Assembly (NCBI GenBank): GCA_937982495.1
Contig: CALJLX010000294.1
Location: 1 to 19,515 of the forward strand
DNA length: 19,515 nt
DNA from: an uncultured Desulfuromonas sp.
GTDB lineage: Bacteria > Desulfobacterota > Desulfuromonadia > Desulfuromonadales > Trichloromonadaceae
Reading direction: 5' to 3'
Both the position numbers and the translations under genes were made by a program. Each line of letters starts with the position of its first letter. Within the stretch, counting starts at the first letter, position 1. Below the pieces are notes generated by a model. The model ran no database searches and was not told where the DNA came from. It was given only the letters and a program-made list of their open reading frames with translations. Positions 6,546-15,097 of the stretch are shown in pieces.

Positions 6546-7112
6546 CTACCTGGGAGGCGCCAGAGTCGAGGCGCCACCCAAGGCTTCCAGTTCGCGGCGG
6601 ATATTATCGGAACCGGGGCCGCTCGGGTTGACCTGAAGATAGCGGGTCCAGACCTCGCGAGCGCGATTGGCGTCATTCATGTCGTAGCGATAGACCACCC
6701 CGAGATTGAAGAGACTCTGGGCATGAGCGGGATTGAGTTCGTTGGCCTTGATGAAATTCTCTTCGGCGCGATCGAACCAGCCCATATCGCGGAACATCAC
6801 CCCTTGGTCGGTAAGCACGTCGGGGTCGTTGGGGTCAAGATCCAGGGCTTTGTTGTAGGCCTCGATCGCTTTCACCGGTTGGCGGCTGTCGAAATAGGCA
6901 TGTCCGAGTTGCACCCAGGCTCCGCGATTGCCGGGATTCTCGGCCACCATCTTTTCCATCAGCTGAATATTCTGTTGCAGATTGGCCGCCGGGGCAACGG
7001 GGGCCTGAGCTTGGGACGGAGCGGATTTCCGCCCCCCCTTGCTGACCAGGACACCGACCAGCACCCCGACAATCAGAGCGACGGCGATAAAAAAGAGCGT
7101 TTCCTTTTTCAT
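6546..7112 (-). CDS. Membrane-anchored TPR-repeat protein
   Basis: 188 aa. One N-terminal membrane segment (about 5-24, FFIAVALIVGVLVGVLV) follows a short MKKE, giving an N-in anchor with the bulk outside the cytoplasm. A Pro/Ala/Gln linker (about 30-45) leads to three tetratricopeptide repeats at about 63-96, 97-130 and 131-164 (for example AWVQLGHAYFDSRQPVKAIE and SLFNLGVVYRYDMNDANRAR). TPRs mediate protein-protein contacts, so a scaffold role at the membrane, perhaps in cytochrome biogenesis or envelope assembly, is possible but unproven. Its ATG overlaps the secF stop (ATGA, 4 nt), so it is translationally coupled to the translocon genes. A hairpin at 6472-6500 follows it. Confidence 0.85.
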   Translation of the reverse strand: MKKETLFFIAVALIVGVLVGVLVSKGGRKSAPSQAQAPVAPAANLQQNIQLMEKMVAENPGNRGAWVQLGHAYFDSRQPVKAIEAYNKALDLDPNDPDVLTDQGVMFRDMGWFDRAEENFIKANELNPAHAQSLFNLGVVYRYDMNDANRAREVWTRYLQVNPSGPGSDNIRRELEALGGASTLAPPR

Positions 7113-8047
7113 GCCTTCCCTCCGGCCGTCGCGATCTTGCCGGCACCCTGGCCGCCCTTGCGGTTTTCCCAGAAGAGCAACAGCGGGCTGGCGACAAAAA
7201 TGGACGAATAGGTGCCGATCACAATCCCCACCAGAAGCGCGAAAGCGAAGGTGTGAATCACGCCGCCGCCGAAAATGAAGAGCGCGGCCACCACCAGCAA
7301 GGTTGTGCCGGAAGTGAGAATGGTGCGGGAGAGGGTTTCGTTGATGGAGTGATTGATGACCGAAGCCAACCCTTCCTTGGAATGCTTGCCCAGATTCTCG
7401 CGAATCCGGTCATAAACGATGATGGTATCGTTGAGGGAGTAACCGATGATCGCCAGAAAGGCGGCGATGACCGGCAGGTCGATTTCCATGTTGAAAAGGG
7501 AAAAAGCGCCCAGGGTAATGACGACGTCGTGCAGCAGCGCGATGACGGCACCAACGGCGTAACGGAACTCGAAGCGCCAGCTGACGTAGACGAGGATGCC
7601 GATCATGGCGTAAAGAACGGCCATCAACCCCTTTTCGCGCAGGTCCTTGCCGACCTGGGGGCCGACCATCTCGGCCCGGCGAACCTCCACGCTTCCGGCA
7701 CCGTATTTGCCTTCCAGGGCGGCGGTCATGGCATGGGACAACCCTTCCAGTTCGGCGCTGGTGTTCTGCGCGCGGATGAGGAATTCGTCCCCTTCTTCGC
7801 CGAAACGCTGCACCGCGAAACTGCCGAGATCCACCCCACCGAGGGCTTCGCGGATGGCGGCGGCATCGGTGGCCTCGGTGAATTTGATCTGCACCAGCGT
7901 GCCGCCGGCGAAATCGATGCCGTAACTCGGTCCGCCCTTGAAAATCAGCGAGGCAAGTCCGACGAGGATGAGCAGCAGCGAGAAACAGATCGCCATCTTC
8001 CGGCGACCGACGAAATCGATATTGATATTGGGTTTGATAAGTTCCAC
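7109..8047 (-). CDS. secF: Protein translocase subunit SecF
   Basis: 312 aa, a normal SecF length. With SecD and YajC it forms the membrane complex that uses proton motive force to help SecYEG finish export of preproteins. TM1 is at about 18-36, followed by GIDFAGGT (43-50), a periplasmic part to about residue 135 with GPQVG (129-133), then five membrane segments. The hallmark IGYSLNDTIIVYDRIREN is at 201-218. The start is GTG, with AAGGAGATC 6 nt upstream and only 13 nt after the secD stop, so the two are coupled. The 3' end overlaps the TPR gene by ATGA. Confidence 0.97.
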   Translation of the reverse strand: MELIKPNINIDFVGRRKMAICFSLLLILVGLASLIFKGGPSYGIDFAGGTLVQIKFTEATDAAAIREALGGVDLGSFAVQRFGEEGDEFLIRAQNTSAELEGLSHAMTAALEGKYGAGSVEVRRAEMVGPQVGKDLREKGLMAVLYAMIGILVYVSWRFEFRYAVGAVIALLHDVVITLGAFSLFNMEIDLPVIAAFLAIIGYSLNDTIIVYDRIRENLGKHSKEGLASVINHSINETLSRTILTSGTTLLVVAALFIFGGGVIHTFAFALLVGIVIGTYSSIFVASPLLLFWENRKGGQGAGKIATAGGKA

Positions 8048-8060
8048 GGAGATCTCCTTT

Positions 8061-9659
8061 TTATATGCTCATCCGCTTGATGTGCCGGTTACCGAGGAAC
8101 AGGTCGAAAATCAACCGGGAAACGAAAATCGCCGTGAAGAGCGAGGAGACGATGCCCACCGAAAGGGTGACGGCAAAGCCCTTGACCGGTCCGGTGCCGA
8201 ACTGGAAGAGAACCAGGGCCGCGATCAGGGTCGTCACGTTGGCGTCGATGATGGTCAGAAATGCTTTGGCATAACCGGCATCTATCGCGTTGCGGACCGT
8301 CTTGCCGAGCCGGAGTTCCTCGCGGATCCGCTCGAAAATCAGGACGTTGGCATCGACCGCCATGCCGATTGTAAGAACGATGCCGGCGATGCCGGGCAAG
8401 GTCAGGGTCGCCTTGAAGAGGGAGAGAAGCGCCAGGATGAAGAAGACGTTGAGCACCAGAACGATATTGGCGACCAAGCCGGAAAGGCGATAATAGATCG
8501 CCATGCCGAGCACCACCAGCAGGCCGCCGACGACGACGGAAACGATCCCCTGATTGATGGAGTCACGCCCCAGGGAAGGTCCGACGGTACGGTTTTCGAG
8601 AATCTTCACCGGCGCCGGCAGGGAACCGGCGCGTAGAACGATGGCCAGGTCGGTGGCCTCCTGCTCGTTGAAAGCGCCGCTGATCTGGGCGCTGCCGCCG
8701 GAGATGCGCTCGCGGATGACCGGCGCCGAGTAGACGGTATCGTCGAGGACGATGGCCATGCGCTTGCCGACGTTGGCGGCGGTGATCTGATCGAAGCGCT
8801 TGGCGCCCACCGGGTTGAAATCGATGCCGACATAGGGCTCGTTGAAACGGGTGTCGATACGCACCTGGGCATCGGCGAGCAGATCGCCGGTCAAGGCGGT
8901 TTTCTCATAAACGACCAGGGGCGTTTCCCTGACCTCGCCGGTCTGGCGGTTGACATCACGCTCGTAGAGAAGTTGGGTGCCGGGGGGAAGCATCCCCTTG
9001 ACGGCGTCCTCGGGATTGGCGTCCTCGGCGACCATCTTGAATTCGAGACGGGCGGTCTTGCCGAGCAGGGCGATGGCCCGCTCGGGGTCCTTGATCCCCG
9101 GAAGCTGAATCAGGATGCGATCCTCGCTCTGCAGTTGCAGGGTCGGCTCGCTGACGCCGAACTGGTCGACGCGGTTACGCAGGGTTTCCAGGGCCTGGCG
9201 GATGGCGTAATCGCGGATATTGGCGATTTCCTGATCTCCCAGGCGATAATTTTTCTGGATGTAGCCGCCCTCCTGGGAGAGGGTCATGGCCTCAAGGGTG
9301 GGGAAGTTTTCCCCCATCAGGGCGTCCAGAGCCTTGCCCGAGTCCTCGTCGTAGACGGTGACCGCCAGACGCTCGCCGGGGAGACGTTCGGCCCGTTTAA
9401 AAACCACATCCTTCTCGGCAAGCAGACTTTCGACCTGATCGAGGGTGCTGTCCAGGCGGCTTTCCACCGCCTTGTCCACATCGACCCCCAGCACCAGATG
9501 CATGCCGCCCTGCAGGTCGAGCCCCAGGTGAATGGGATCGAAAGACTTGGTCCACCAGCCGGGCAGGCTGCCGCCCCAGAAGGTCGGGGCCAAGGAAATG
9601 AACGACAGGAGGAGGCAGAGCAGAACCAGCCCCCCCCGCAACTTGAGGCTTCTGGCCAT
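8061..9659 (-). CDS. secD: Protein translocase subunit SecD
   Basis: 532 aa, typical for a separate SecD (not an SecDF fusion). TM1 is at about 8-30. The large periplasmic part begins with HLGLDLQGGMHLVLG (44-58), includes GVSEPTLQLQSEDRILIQLPG and ends near NRTVGPSLG (356-364). Five membrane segments follow to about 515, with the conserved GMAVDANVLIFERIRE at about 432-447, the region linked to proton coupling. It works with SecF and YajC at the inner membrane. AAGGAG lies 12 nt before the ATG. The 96 nt between yajC and secD contain no gene. Confidence 0.97.
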   Translation of the reverse strand: MARSLKLRGGLVLLCLLLSFISLAPTFWGGSLPGWWTKSFDPIHLGLDLQGGMHLVLGVDVDKAVESRLDSTLDQVESLLAEKDVVFKRAERLPGERLAVTVYDEDSGKALDALMGENFPTLEAMTLSQEGGYIQKNYRLGDQEIANIRDYAIRQALETLRNRVDQFGVSEPTLQLQSEDRILIQLPGIKDPERAIALLGKTARLEFKMVAEDANPEDAVKGMLPPGTQLLYERDVNRQTGEVRETPLVVYEKTALTGDLLADAQVRIDTRFNEPYVGIDFNPVGAKRFDQITAANVGKRMAIVLDDTVYSAPVIRERISGGSAQISGAFNEQEATDLAIVLRAGSLPAPVKILENRTVGPSLGRDSINQGIVSVVVGGLLVVLGMAIYYRLSGLVANIVLVLNVFFILALLSLFKATLTLPGIAGIVLTIGMAVDANVLIFERIREELRLGKTVRNAIDAGYAKAFLTIIDANVTTLIAALVLFQFGTGPVKGFAVTLSVGIVSSLFTAIFVSRLIFDLFLGNRHIKRMSI

Positions 9660-9755
9660 GGTAGAAATATTCTCCTTTGGTCCGTTGAACGAAACCGGCG
9701 GAAGCGCGCTGGCGGCTCCACCGGAATGAAGCGGGCCACGGGGCCCCGGTCGGGA

Positions 9756-10073
9756 TTACTGCTCCTGGCGGGTCGCCACGATGGAACTGCGGTTGATCTT
9801 GATTTTGACCCCGGTGGCGACCTCGACCATGACGACGGTATCCTGCAGAGCGGCAACCTTACCGTGCAACCCACCGGCGGTTACGACCTGATCGCCGACC
9901 TTCAGGTTTTCGATGAGCTGTTTGTGCTGCTTGGCGCGCTTCTGCTGAGGACGGATCAGCAGGAAGTAGAAGATGGCGAACATCACCACCAGCATGAGAA
10001 TGCCTTCGTAGCCGGGGGCGCCCCCGGCCTGTCCGCCGGCGGGCGGTGCCATTGCGTATGCCTGGGAAATCAT
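9756..10073 (-). CDS. yajC: Sec translocon accessory protein YajC
   Basis: 105 aa. One membrane segment (about 23-41, GILMLVVMFAIFYFLLIRP) is followed by the signature RPQQKRAKQHKQLIENLKVG and the small cytoplasmic domain with VGDQVVTAGGLHGKV. A Gly/Pro-rich N-terminus precedes the membrane span, as is usual. YajC joins SecD and SecF. The start has a near-perfect Shine-Dalgarno sequence (AAGGAGG, 8 nt). It sits 72 nt after tgt, in the classic tgt-yajC-secD-secF order. Confidence 0.97.
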   Translation of the reverse strand: MISQAYAMAPPAGGQAGGAPGYEGILMLVVMFAIFYFLLIRPQQKRAKQHKQLIENLKVGDQVVTAGGLHGKVAALQDTVVMVEVATGVKIKINRSSIVATRQEQ

Positions 10074-10145
10074 CGGTGAAACCTCCTTGTCATGAAATAT
10101 CGCGAGAAACCGTTGGAAGAAAATCGTAAACCCAGACGTCGGGTC

Positions 10146-11261
10146 TTACGGGTCGATATGGCGCGCGGCGAGGAAATCCGCCCGAAACGCCTCAAATGTT
10201 CCGGTTTCGATGGCGGCGCGCATGCGCGCCATCAGCCGTTGATAGTAATGCAGATTGTGGTGCGTATTCAACATCGATGAGAGAATTTCATTACTCTGGT
10301 AGAGATGGCGCAGGTAGGCCCGACTGTAATGACGGCAGACATAGCAATCGCAGTCCGGATCGATGGGGCTCTCGTCATCGAGATAGCGCGCCTGTTTGAT
10401 GCTGATTTTGCCGAAGCTGGTGAAGAGTACGCCGTTACGGGCGTTGCGGGTCGGCATCACGCAATCGAACATATCCACCCCGCGCCGTACCCCTTCCACC
10501 AGATTTTCCGGCGTCCCCACCCCCATGACATAACGGGGACGGTCCTTGGGCAAAAGGGGCAGGGTCCAGTCCATCACCTCGTACATCAGTTCCGCCGACT
10601 CGCCGACGGAGAGACCGCCGACGGCGTAGCCTTCGAAGCCGATGGCGAGCAGATCGGCGACGCTTCGCGCGCGCAAATCGCGATGCATCCCCCCCTGGAC
10701 GATGCCGAAGAGGGCGGCGCCGTCCTCCGGTTGCCGCGCCTGCCGGCAGCGGGCGGCCCAGCGACTGGAGCGGGCGGTCGATTCGGCGACGTAATCCCGC
10801 GTGGCCGGATAGGGGATGCATTCATCGAAAGCCATGATGATATCGGCCCCCAGGGCCTCCTGAATGGCGATGGAGGACTCGGGGGTCAAGACATGGGTGG
10901 CACCGTCCAGATGTGACTGGAAGCGTACCCCCTGCTCGTCGATCTTGCGCAGCTCGCCGAGACTGAAAACCTGAAAGCCGCCGCTGTCGGTGAGAATGGG
11001 GCGATCCCAGTTCATGAAACGATGGAGGCCGCCCAAGGCCCGGACTCGCTCGTGCCCAGGGCGCAAAAGCAAGTGATAGGTGTTGGCCAGAATGATCTGC
11101 GCCCCGATCTCCTTGAGGGTTTCGGGGTACATGGCCTTCACCGTCGCCTGGGTTCCCACCGGCATGAAGACCGGGGTTTCAACGACACCGCGCCGGGTAT
11201 GCAGGCGGCCGCGCCGGGCGCGGCCATCTTCATGCAGCAGATCGAAAGAAAAAGAAGTCAC
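10146..11261 (-). CDS. tgt: tRNA-guanine transglycosylase (Tgt)
   Basis: 371 aa, full length. It swaps guanine-34 for preQ1 in tRNAs with GUN anticodons, the first tRNA-level step of queuosine synthesis; QueA acts next. Seen in the sequence: ETPVFMPVGTQATVK near the N-terminus, TDSGGFQVFSL (91-101, Asp92 as proposed catalytic residue), FGIVQGG (185-191), and FDCVMPTRNARNG (265-277, nucleophile Asp266). The zinc site is CDCYVC with Cys304, Cys306 and Cys309, plus His335. The start is GTG at 11261 with no clear Shine-Dalgarno sequence; an upstream ATGAAGTGA overlaps it. The N-terminal sequence DGRARRGRL fits the family start, which supports GTG. Confidence 0.97.
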   Translation of the reverse strand: MTSFSFDLLHEDGRARRGRLHTRRGVVETPVFMPVGTQATVKAMYPETLKEIGAQIILANTYHLLLRPGHERVRALGGLHRFMNWDRPILTDSGGFQVFSLGELRKIDEQGVRFQSHLDGATHVLTPESSIAIQEALGADIIMAFDECIPYPATRDYVAESTARSSRWAARCRQARQPEDGAALFGIVQGGMHRDLRARSVADLLAIGFEGYAVGGLSVGESAELMYEVMDWTLPLLPKDRPRYVMGVGTPENLVEGVRRGVDMFDCVMPTRNARNGVLFTSFGKISIKQARYLDDESPIDPDCDCYVCRHYSRAYLRHLYQSNEILSSMLNTHHNLHYYQRLMARMRAAIETGTFEAFRADFLAARHIDP

Positions 11262-11312
11262 TTCATACCGAGTCGGAAGTATTGATAGTCAAACTATCGA
11301 AAAAGCGTCGGT

Positions 11313-12344
11313 TTACAGAATCAACATACAGTCGCCGTAACTGAAAAAACGATACTCTTCCCGCACCGCCCGGCGATAGGCTTCGAGAATGAATTCCCGG
11401 TCCGCGAAGGCGGAGACGAGCATGAGCAGGGTCGACTTGGGCAGATGAAAATTGGTGATCAGGGCATCGACGAGACGAAAGCGGAAACCGGGATAGATGA
11501 AGAGATCGCTGCTCCCCTCCCCCGCGCGCAGCCGCCCCTGCCCGTCCACCGCGTGCTCCAGGGCGCGGGTGGTGGTAGTGCCGAGAGCAAAGACCCGACG
11601 CCCTTCCTCCTTGGCGCGATTGACCGCCGCGGCGGTTGCCGCCGGCACGACATAAGGCTCGTGGTGCATCCGGTGTTCACGCACATTTTCCACCCGCACC
11701 GGCAGAAAAGTGCCGAGGCCGACATGCAGGGTCAGGGGATGAATCTCCACCCCCCGTGCCCGCAACTCGTCGAGGGTGCGCTCGGTGAAGTGCAGGCCGG
11801 CGGTAGGAGCGGCCACCGCACCGTCGGCGCGAGCAAAGACCGTCTGATAGCGGGTTCGGTCACTGGCATCGGCGTCACGGCGAATGTAGGGGGGCAAAGG
11901 GATATGCCCTTCCCGCTCCAGGGCGGCGGTAAAATCCCCAGGGCACTCGAAACGGATATGCCGGTAAGGAGGCTCGCCACCGGACAGCACGGTCCCTTCG
12001 ATAGCGGTGCCGAGACGCAGGCGGGTACCGGGACGGGGCGGCTTGGAAGACTTGGTCAGACAGGCCCAGTCCTCGCCGTTGGAGGCGAGGCGCCGAACCA
12101 GAAAAACTTCGATCCGCCCACCGCTCTCCTTCTCACCCAGCAACCGGGCGGGAATAACCCGGGTATCGTTGAGAATCAGCAGGTCGCCGGGCCGGAAACA
12201 GGCGCTCAGATCGCGAAAAGCGGCGGAACGGATCTCCCGGGTATCTCGCCGCAGCACGAGAAGTCGGGCATCTTCCCGTTCGGGCCGGGGATACTGGGCT
12301 ATCAGGCTTTCGGGCAGCGCGAAATCAAAATCGTCAAGGAGCAT
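11313..12344 (-). CDS. queA: S-adenosylmethionine:tRNA ribosyltransferase-isomerase (QueA)
   Basis: 343 aa. QueA moves the ribosyl part of S-adenosylmethionine onto preQ1-tRNA to form epoxyqueuosine. Family segments seen: DFDFALPESLIAQYP at the start, LLILNDTRVIPARLLG, PTAGLHFT, HVGLGTFLPVR, NFHLPKSTLLMLVSAF and the C-terminal FSYGDCMLIL. The ATG at 12344 is chosen over the in-frame TTG at 12347 because the family begins MxLxDFDF and a short AGG lies at fitting distance. The 51-nt gap to tgt contains only a small 6-bp inverted repeat. It is the partner of tgt in the queuosine pathway. Confidence 0.97.
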   Translation of the reverse strand: MLLDDFDFALPESLIAQYPRPEREDARLLVLRRDTREIRSAAFRDLSACFRPGDLLILNDTRVIPARLLGEKESGGRIEVFLVRRLASNGEDWACLTKSSKPPRPGTRLRLGTAIEGTVLSGGEPPYRHIRFECPGDFTAALEREGHIPLPPYIRRDADASDRTRYQTVFARADGAVAAPTAGLHFTERTLDELRARGVEIHPLTLHVGLGTFLPVRVENVREHRMHHEPYVVPAATAAAVNRAKEEGRRVFALGTTTTRALEHAVDGQGRLRAGEGSSDLFIYPGFRFRLVDALITNFHLPKSTLLMLVSAFADREFILEAYRRAVREEYRFFSYGDCMLIL

Positions 12345-12422
12345 CAAAACCTACGTCGGAGGGTGCCGAACCGGGAGCCAATCAATCACAAAGCAGGGAC
12401 AAAAGTCAATTCCTTTCGGCCC

Positions 12423-12608
12423 CTAGCCGCGAACCAGATAAATCGTGAGGAGCCCGCCGAACATCAGGATGGCCCCCATCAGCCGCAGGTTATTATCCGA
12501 CAGGGAAAGCATCCGGCGCAGGGCGTTTTTCATTCCCCCCGGGGAGAGAAACCAGGGGATACCCTCGATGATCATCCAGAGCCCCAAGAGTGATAAAAAA
12601 AACTCCAT
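12423..12608 (-). CDS. DUF2065 family small membrane protein (YjeT-like)
   Basis: 61 aa from the ATG at 12608. Two hydrophobic segments (about 2-18 and 42-58) flank a short loop with FLSPGGMKNALRRML, the pattern of DUF2065 proteins. Function is unknown; membership of the family suggests an inner-membrane protein. AAGGG lies 10 nt upstream of the ATG. A start 18 codons earlier is possible but adds a charged tail and has no support. It lies 78 nt before queA in the same direction and may be the first gene of that run. Confidence 0.8.
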   Translation of the reverse strand: MEFFLSLLGLWMIIEGIPWFLSPGGMKNALRRMLSLSDNNLRLMGAILMFGGLLTIYLVRG

Positions 12609-12910
12609 GATTATGACACCCTTTCCATCGGGGCTCCGTGAAGACTGGCAGAATATTTGCAATAAGTTACGGTTTTTCGCGGCCTCATCTTAAAGACTCG
12701 GCGCCCTTCCGTCAAGGCCGGCATTTGGCCGGCGGAAAAAAGCCGTTGCCGTCGGGATATGCTCGGGGGTATGCTGTATTAATTGAGCAACGCACCAACT
12801 TCCCGACTCCCTGACGAAACAGTATTGGCGGGCTTTTCTCGGTTTTATAGCCGCCGTGTTCCGTGATTTCACCGGCCGCGTCGATGGCTTATCCAGACAT
12901 TCGGGTATCG
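12609..12910. promoter_or_regulatory. Divergent intergenic region with a candidate promoter for the c-di-GMP genes
   Basis: About 300 nt without a gene, between the minus-strand DUF2065/queA run and the plus-strand HD-GYP gene, so promoters for both directions should lie here. The best plus-strand candidate is TTGCCG (12746-12751), an 18-nt spacer and TATGCT (12770-12775). It would give a leader of about 130 nt. For the minus strand no convincing promoter stands out. A GC-rich 6-bp inverted repeat (GCCGGC, 12717-12733) has no T-tract on its 3' side. No known riboswitch consensus was recognised. Confidence 0.4.
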
Positions 12911-15034
12911 ATGATTTCTCTAAAATCGAAATTTCTTATACTTTCCACGCTGATCGCCCTGATGGTGGTGTCCCTGAGCATGTGGCACCACTTGGCCGCG
13001 CATCGCGAAACCCTGAATCAGCTGGCGATGCAGCACAGCCGGATTCTCGGCGACACCATCCGCAACAGCGTCATCACCTTCATGCGCAGCGGTGAAAACG
13101 ACCGGGTCGCGGAAATCCTCGAAGAGATCCAGACCGAACCGACCCTCGAATTCGTGCAGATCTTCGACGAGTCGGGACGCATCCTCCGTTCCGGGCGGTC
13201 GGAAAGCGTCGGCGACCTGGTCCCCGCCGTCGACCTCATCGCCTACCGTTCGCAGCAGTTCTCCAGCCGTCACGAACACAACGGCCAGATCTTTCAGGCG
13301 CGCATCCTGCCCATCTACAACGAACCCGATTGTCATGCCTGCCACGACCAGAGCGAGCGGGTGCTCGGCATCCTCAGCATCCACATCGCCATCGACAATC
13401 TGGCGACCATGCACAATCAGCTCAACTTCCGGGCGATGGCTTCATCGCTGCCGATGCTCCTCTTCCTGATCCTCGCCATCACCGGTTTTGTCATGTATTA
13501 TGTGGAAAAACCCTTGCGCAGCCTGGTCGGGGCCATGAACCATCTGGAAAAAGGGGAGTTCGATCAGGCGACGGTCTCCCTCACCACCTCGAAGGAGATG
13601 GCGCAGCTCTCCGACAAGTTCAATCGCATGGTCGAGCGGCTCAGAAGCCAGATCCACGAGATGGTGCGCCAGGAACGGGAAATCGCCGTCGGCAAGGAAA
13701 AGCTCGCCCATCAGGAGCAGATCGAAACCATGAACACCACCCTGGAGGAGCGCCTGAAGGAGATCGAATACCTCAATGCCTCCCTGGAACAGCGTATCGG
13801 TGAAATCGAGGAAGCCAACTACCGCATCGCCGACCTCGCCGGCGAACTGGAAAGCAAGAACACCACCCTGCAGCAGGCGGTCAATCGTCTGTCGGCCCTG
13901 TATAACATGGGCCTGGCGATCAACTCGACAATGAACCAGAGCAAGCTCTTCCAGTTGCTCATCGAGGCCACCGTCGACACCCTCAAGGCCAGCGCCGGTT
14001 ATATTTTGCTCTTCGATCGGGAAACCCACGAACTGACCATCGGCGGCTCCTTCGGCCTGCCCACACCTCCCGCTTCCGGCATGCGCATCCCCCTGGAAAA
14101 CGGCGGCGTCTCCCACTGGGTGATCGAGAACCGCAAGCCGCTCTTGATCCAGAACATCAACGACGCCGGTCACTTCAACAAGATCAGCCGGCTGGGTTTC
14201 TCCCGCGAGACGGTCATCTGCGCGCCGCTCATGGTCAACGGCGAGCCGATCGGCACCATCACCATGGCCAACCGCCGCGACGGGTCCTCCTTCTACACCG
14301 AAGACCTGGAACTTCTCTCCACCATCGCCGGCCAAGCCAGCAGCGCCATCAAGAATGCCCAACTCTACGAAGAGCAGCAGACGACCTATCTGAATACGGT
14401 GCAGGCCCTGGTTTCCGCCATCGAAGCGAGCGACGCCTATACCCACGGCCATTCGGAACGGGTCACGCGCATCAGCCTCGCCCTGGCCCGCCGCCTCAGC
14501 CTGCCGCCCGAGCGGCTCAAACGCCTGGAACAGGCGGCGGTTCTGCACGACATCGGCAAGATCGGCATCGACCGGGAGCTGCTCCACAAAAAGGGAGATC
14601 TGACTCATCAGAATGTCCAGGCGTTGCACCAGCATCCCCTCATCGGCGTGAAAATCCTGGAACCGATCCAGTTCCTCAAGGATGTGCGCAAGATCATCGC
14701 CCAGCACCACGAGCGCTACGACGGCAAAGGCTATCCCAACCATCTCAAGGGGGATGAAATTCTTCTGGAAGCCCGGATTCTCGCCGTCGCCGACACCTTC
14801 GACGCGATGATTTCCGACCGCCCCTATCGAGAAGCGCTCTCCTTCGAGGCCGCTGTCGAGGAAATCCGCAGCTACACCAGCACCCAGTTCGACCCGATTG
14901 TAGCGGAGACCTTTCTGGAAATGGTGCAAAAGGGGGGATTCCGTCAGCATGTGGCGGGAAAAACCGGCGATCCCCATCCGGTTAACCACGAAAACTTCTC
15001 CCCGCCGGATGTCACCGGCTTGACGAATCGTTGA
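12911..15034 (+). CDS. HD-GYP c-di-GMP phosphodiesterase with periplasmic heme-c motif, HAMP and GAF domains
   Basis: 707 aa from the ATG at 12911. In order: TM1 (about 7-25); a periplasmic region to ~175 with a CxxCH c-type heme motif (Cys141, His142, Ala143, Cys144, His145) in IYNEPDCHACHDQ, followed by VLGILSIHI; TM2 (about 177-198); HAMP (about 200-250); coiled coil (about 250-320); GAF (about 325-480); HD-GYP (about 500-690). Catalytic motifs are intact: LHDIGKIG with His546/Asp547, and HHERYDGKGYP at 599-609. HD-GYP enzymes hydrolyse c-di-GMP, usually to GMP or pGpG. The heme suggests redox, oxygen or NO sensing at the periplasmic face. Starts at 12863 (GTG) and 12884 (ATG) are possible, but none of the three has a good Shine-Dalgarno sequence; 12911 gives the typical short cytosolic lead into TM1. 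The next gene is a cyclase. Confidence 0.92.
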   Translation: MISLKSKFLILSTLIALMVVSLSMWHHLAAHRETLNQLAMQHSRILGDTIRNSVITFMRSGENDRVAEILEEIQTEPTLEFVQIFDESGRILRSGRSESVGDLVPAVDLIAYRSQQFSSRHEHNGQIFQARILPIYNEPDCHACHDQSERVLGILSIHIAIDNLATMHNQLNFRAMASSLPMLLFLILAITGFVMYYVEKPLRSLVGAMNHLEKGEFDQATVSLTTSKEMAQLSDKFNRMVERLRSQIHEMVRQEREIAVGKEKLAHQEQIETMNTTLEERLKEIEYLNASLEQRIGEIEEANYRIADLAGELESKNTTLQQAVNRLSALYNMGLAINSTMNQSKLFQLLIEATVDTLKASAGYILLFDRETHELTIGGSFGLPTPPASGMRIPLENGGVSHWVIENRKPLLIQNINDAGHFNKISRLGFSRETVICAPLMVNGEPIGTITMANRRDGSSFYTEDLELLSTIAGQASSAIKNAQLYEEQQTTYLNTVQALVSAIEASDAYTHGHSERVTRISLALARRLSLPPERLKRLEQAAVLHDIGKIGIDRELLHKKGDLTHQNVQALHQHPLIGVKILEPIQFLKDVRKIIAQHHERYDGKGYPNHLKGDEILLEARILAVADTFDAMISDRPYREALSFEAAVEEIRSYTSTQFDPIVAETFLEMVQKGGFRQHVAGKTGDPHPVNHENFSPPDVTGLTNR

Positions 15035-15097
15035 TCCTCCACCCGAAGCGTGGGCCGCGCCCGTCTGAAGCGCTCTTTGCCCCCTTGAGGAATCCGA

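Noticed and set aside
11284..11298. GATAGT-CAA-ACTATC inverted repeat between queA and tgt
   Set aside because: A 6-bp AT-rich stem is too weak to claim a function without comparative support.
12348..12422. Possible preQ1 riboswitch before queA
   Set aside because: No pseudoknot-forming C-rich loop with an A-rich tail was seen in the gap; no preQ1 consensus is recognisable.
12717..12733. GCCGGC inverted repeat as a terminator
   Set aside because: The stem is only 6 bp and there is no T-tract on the 3' side in either direction.
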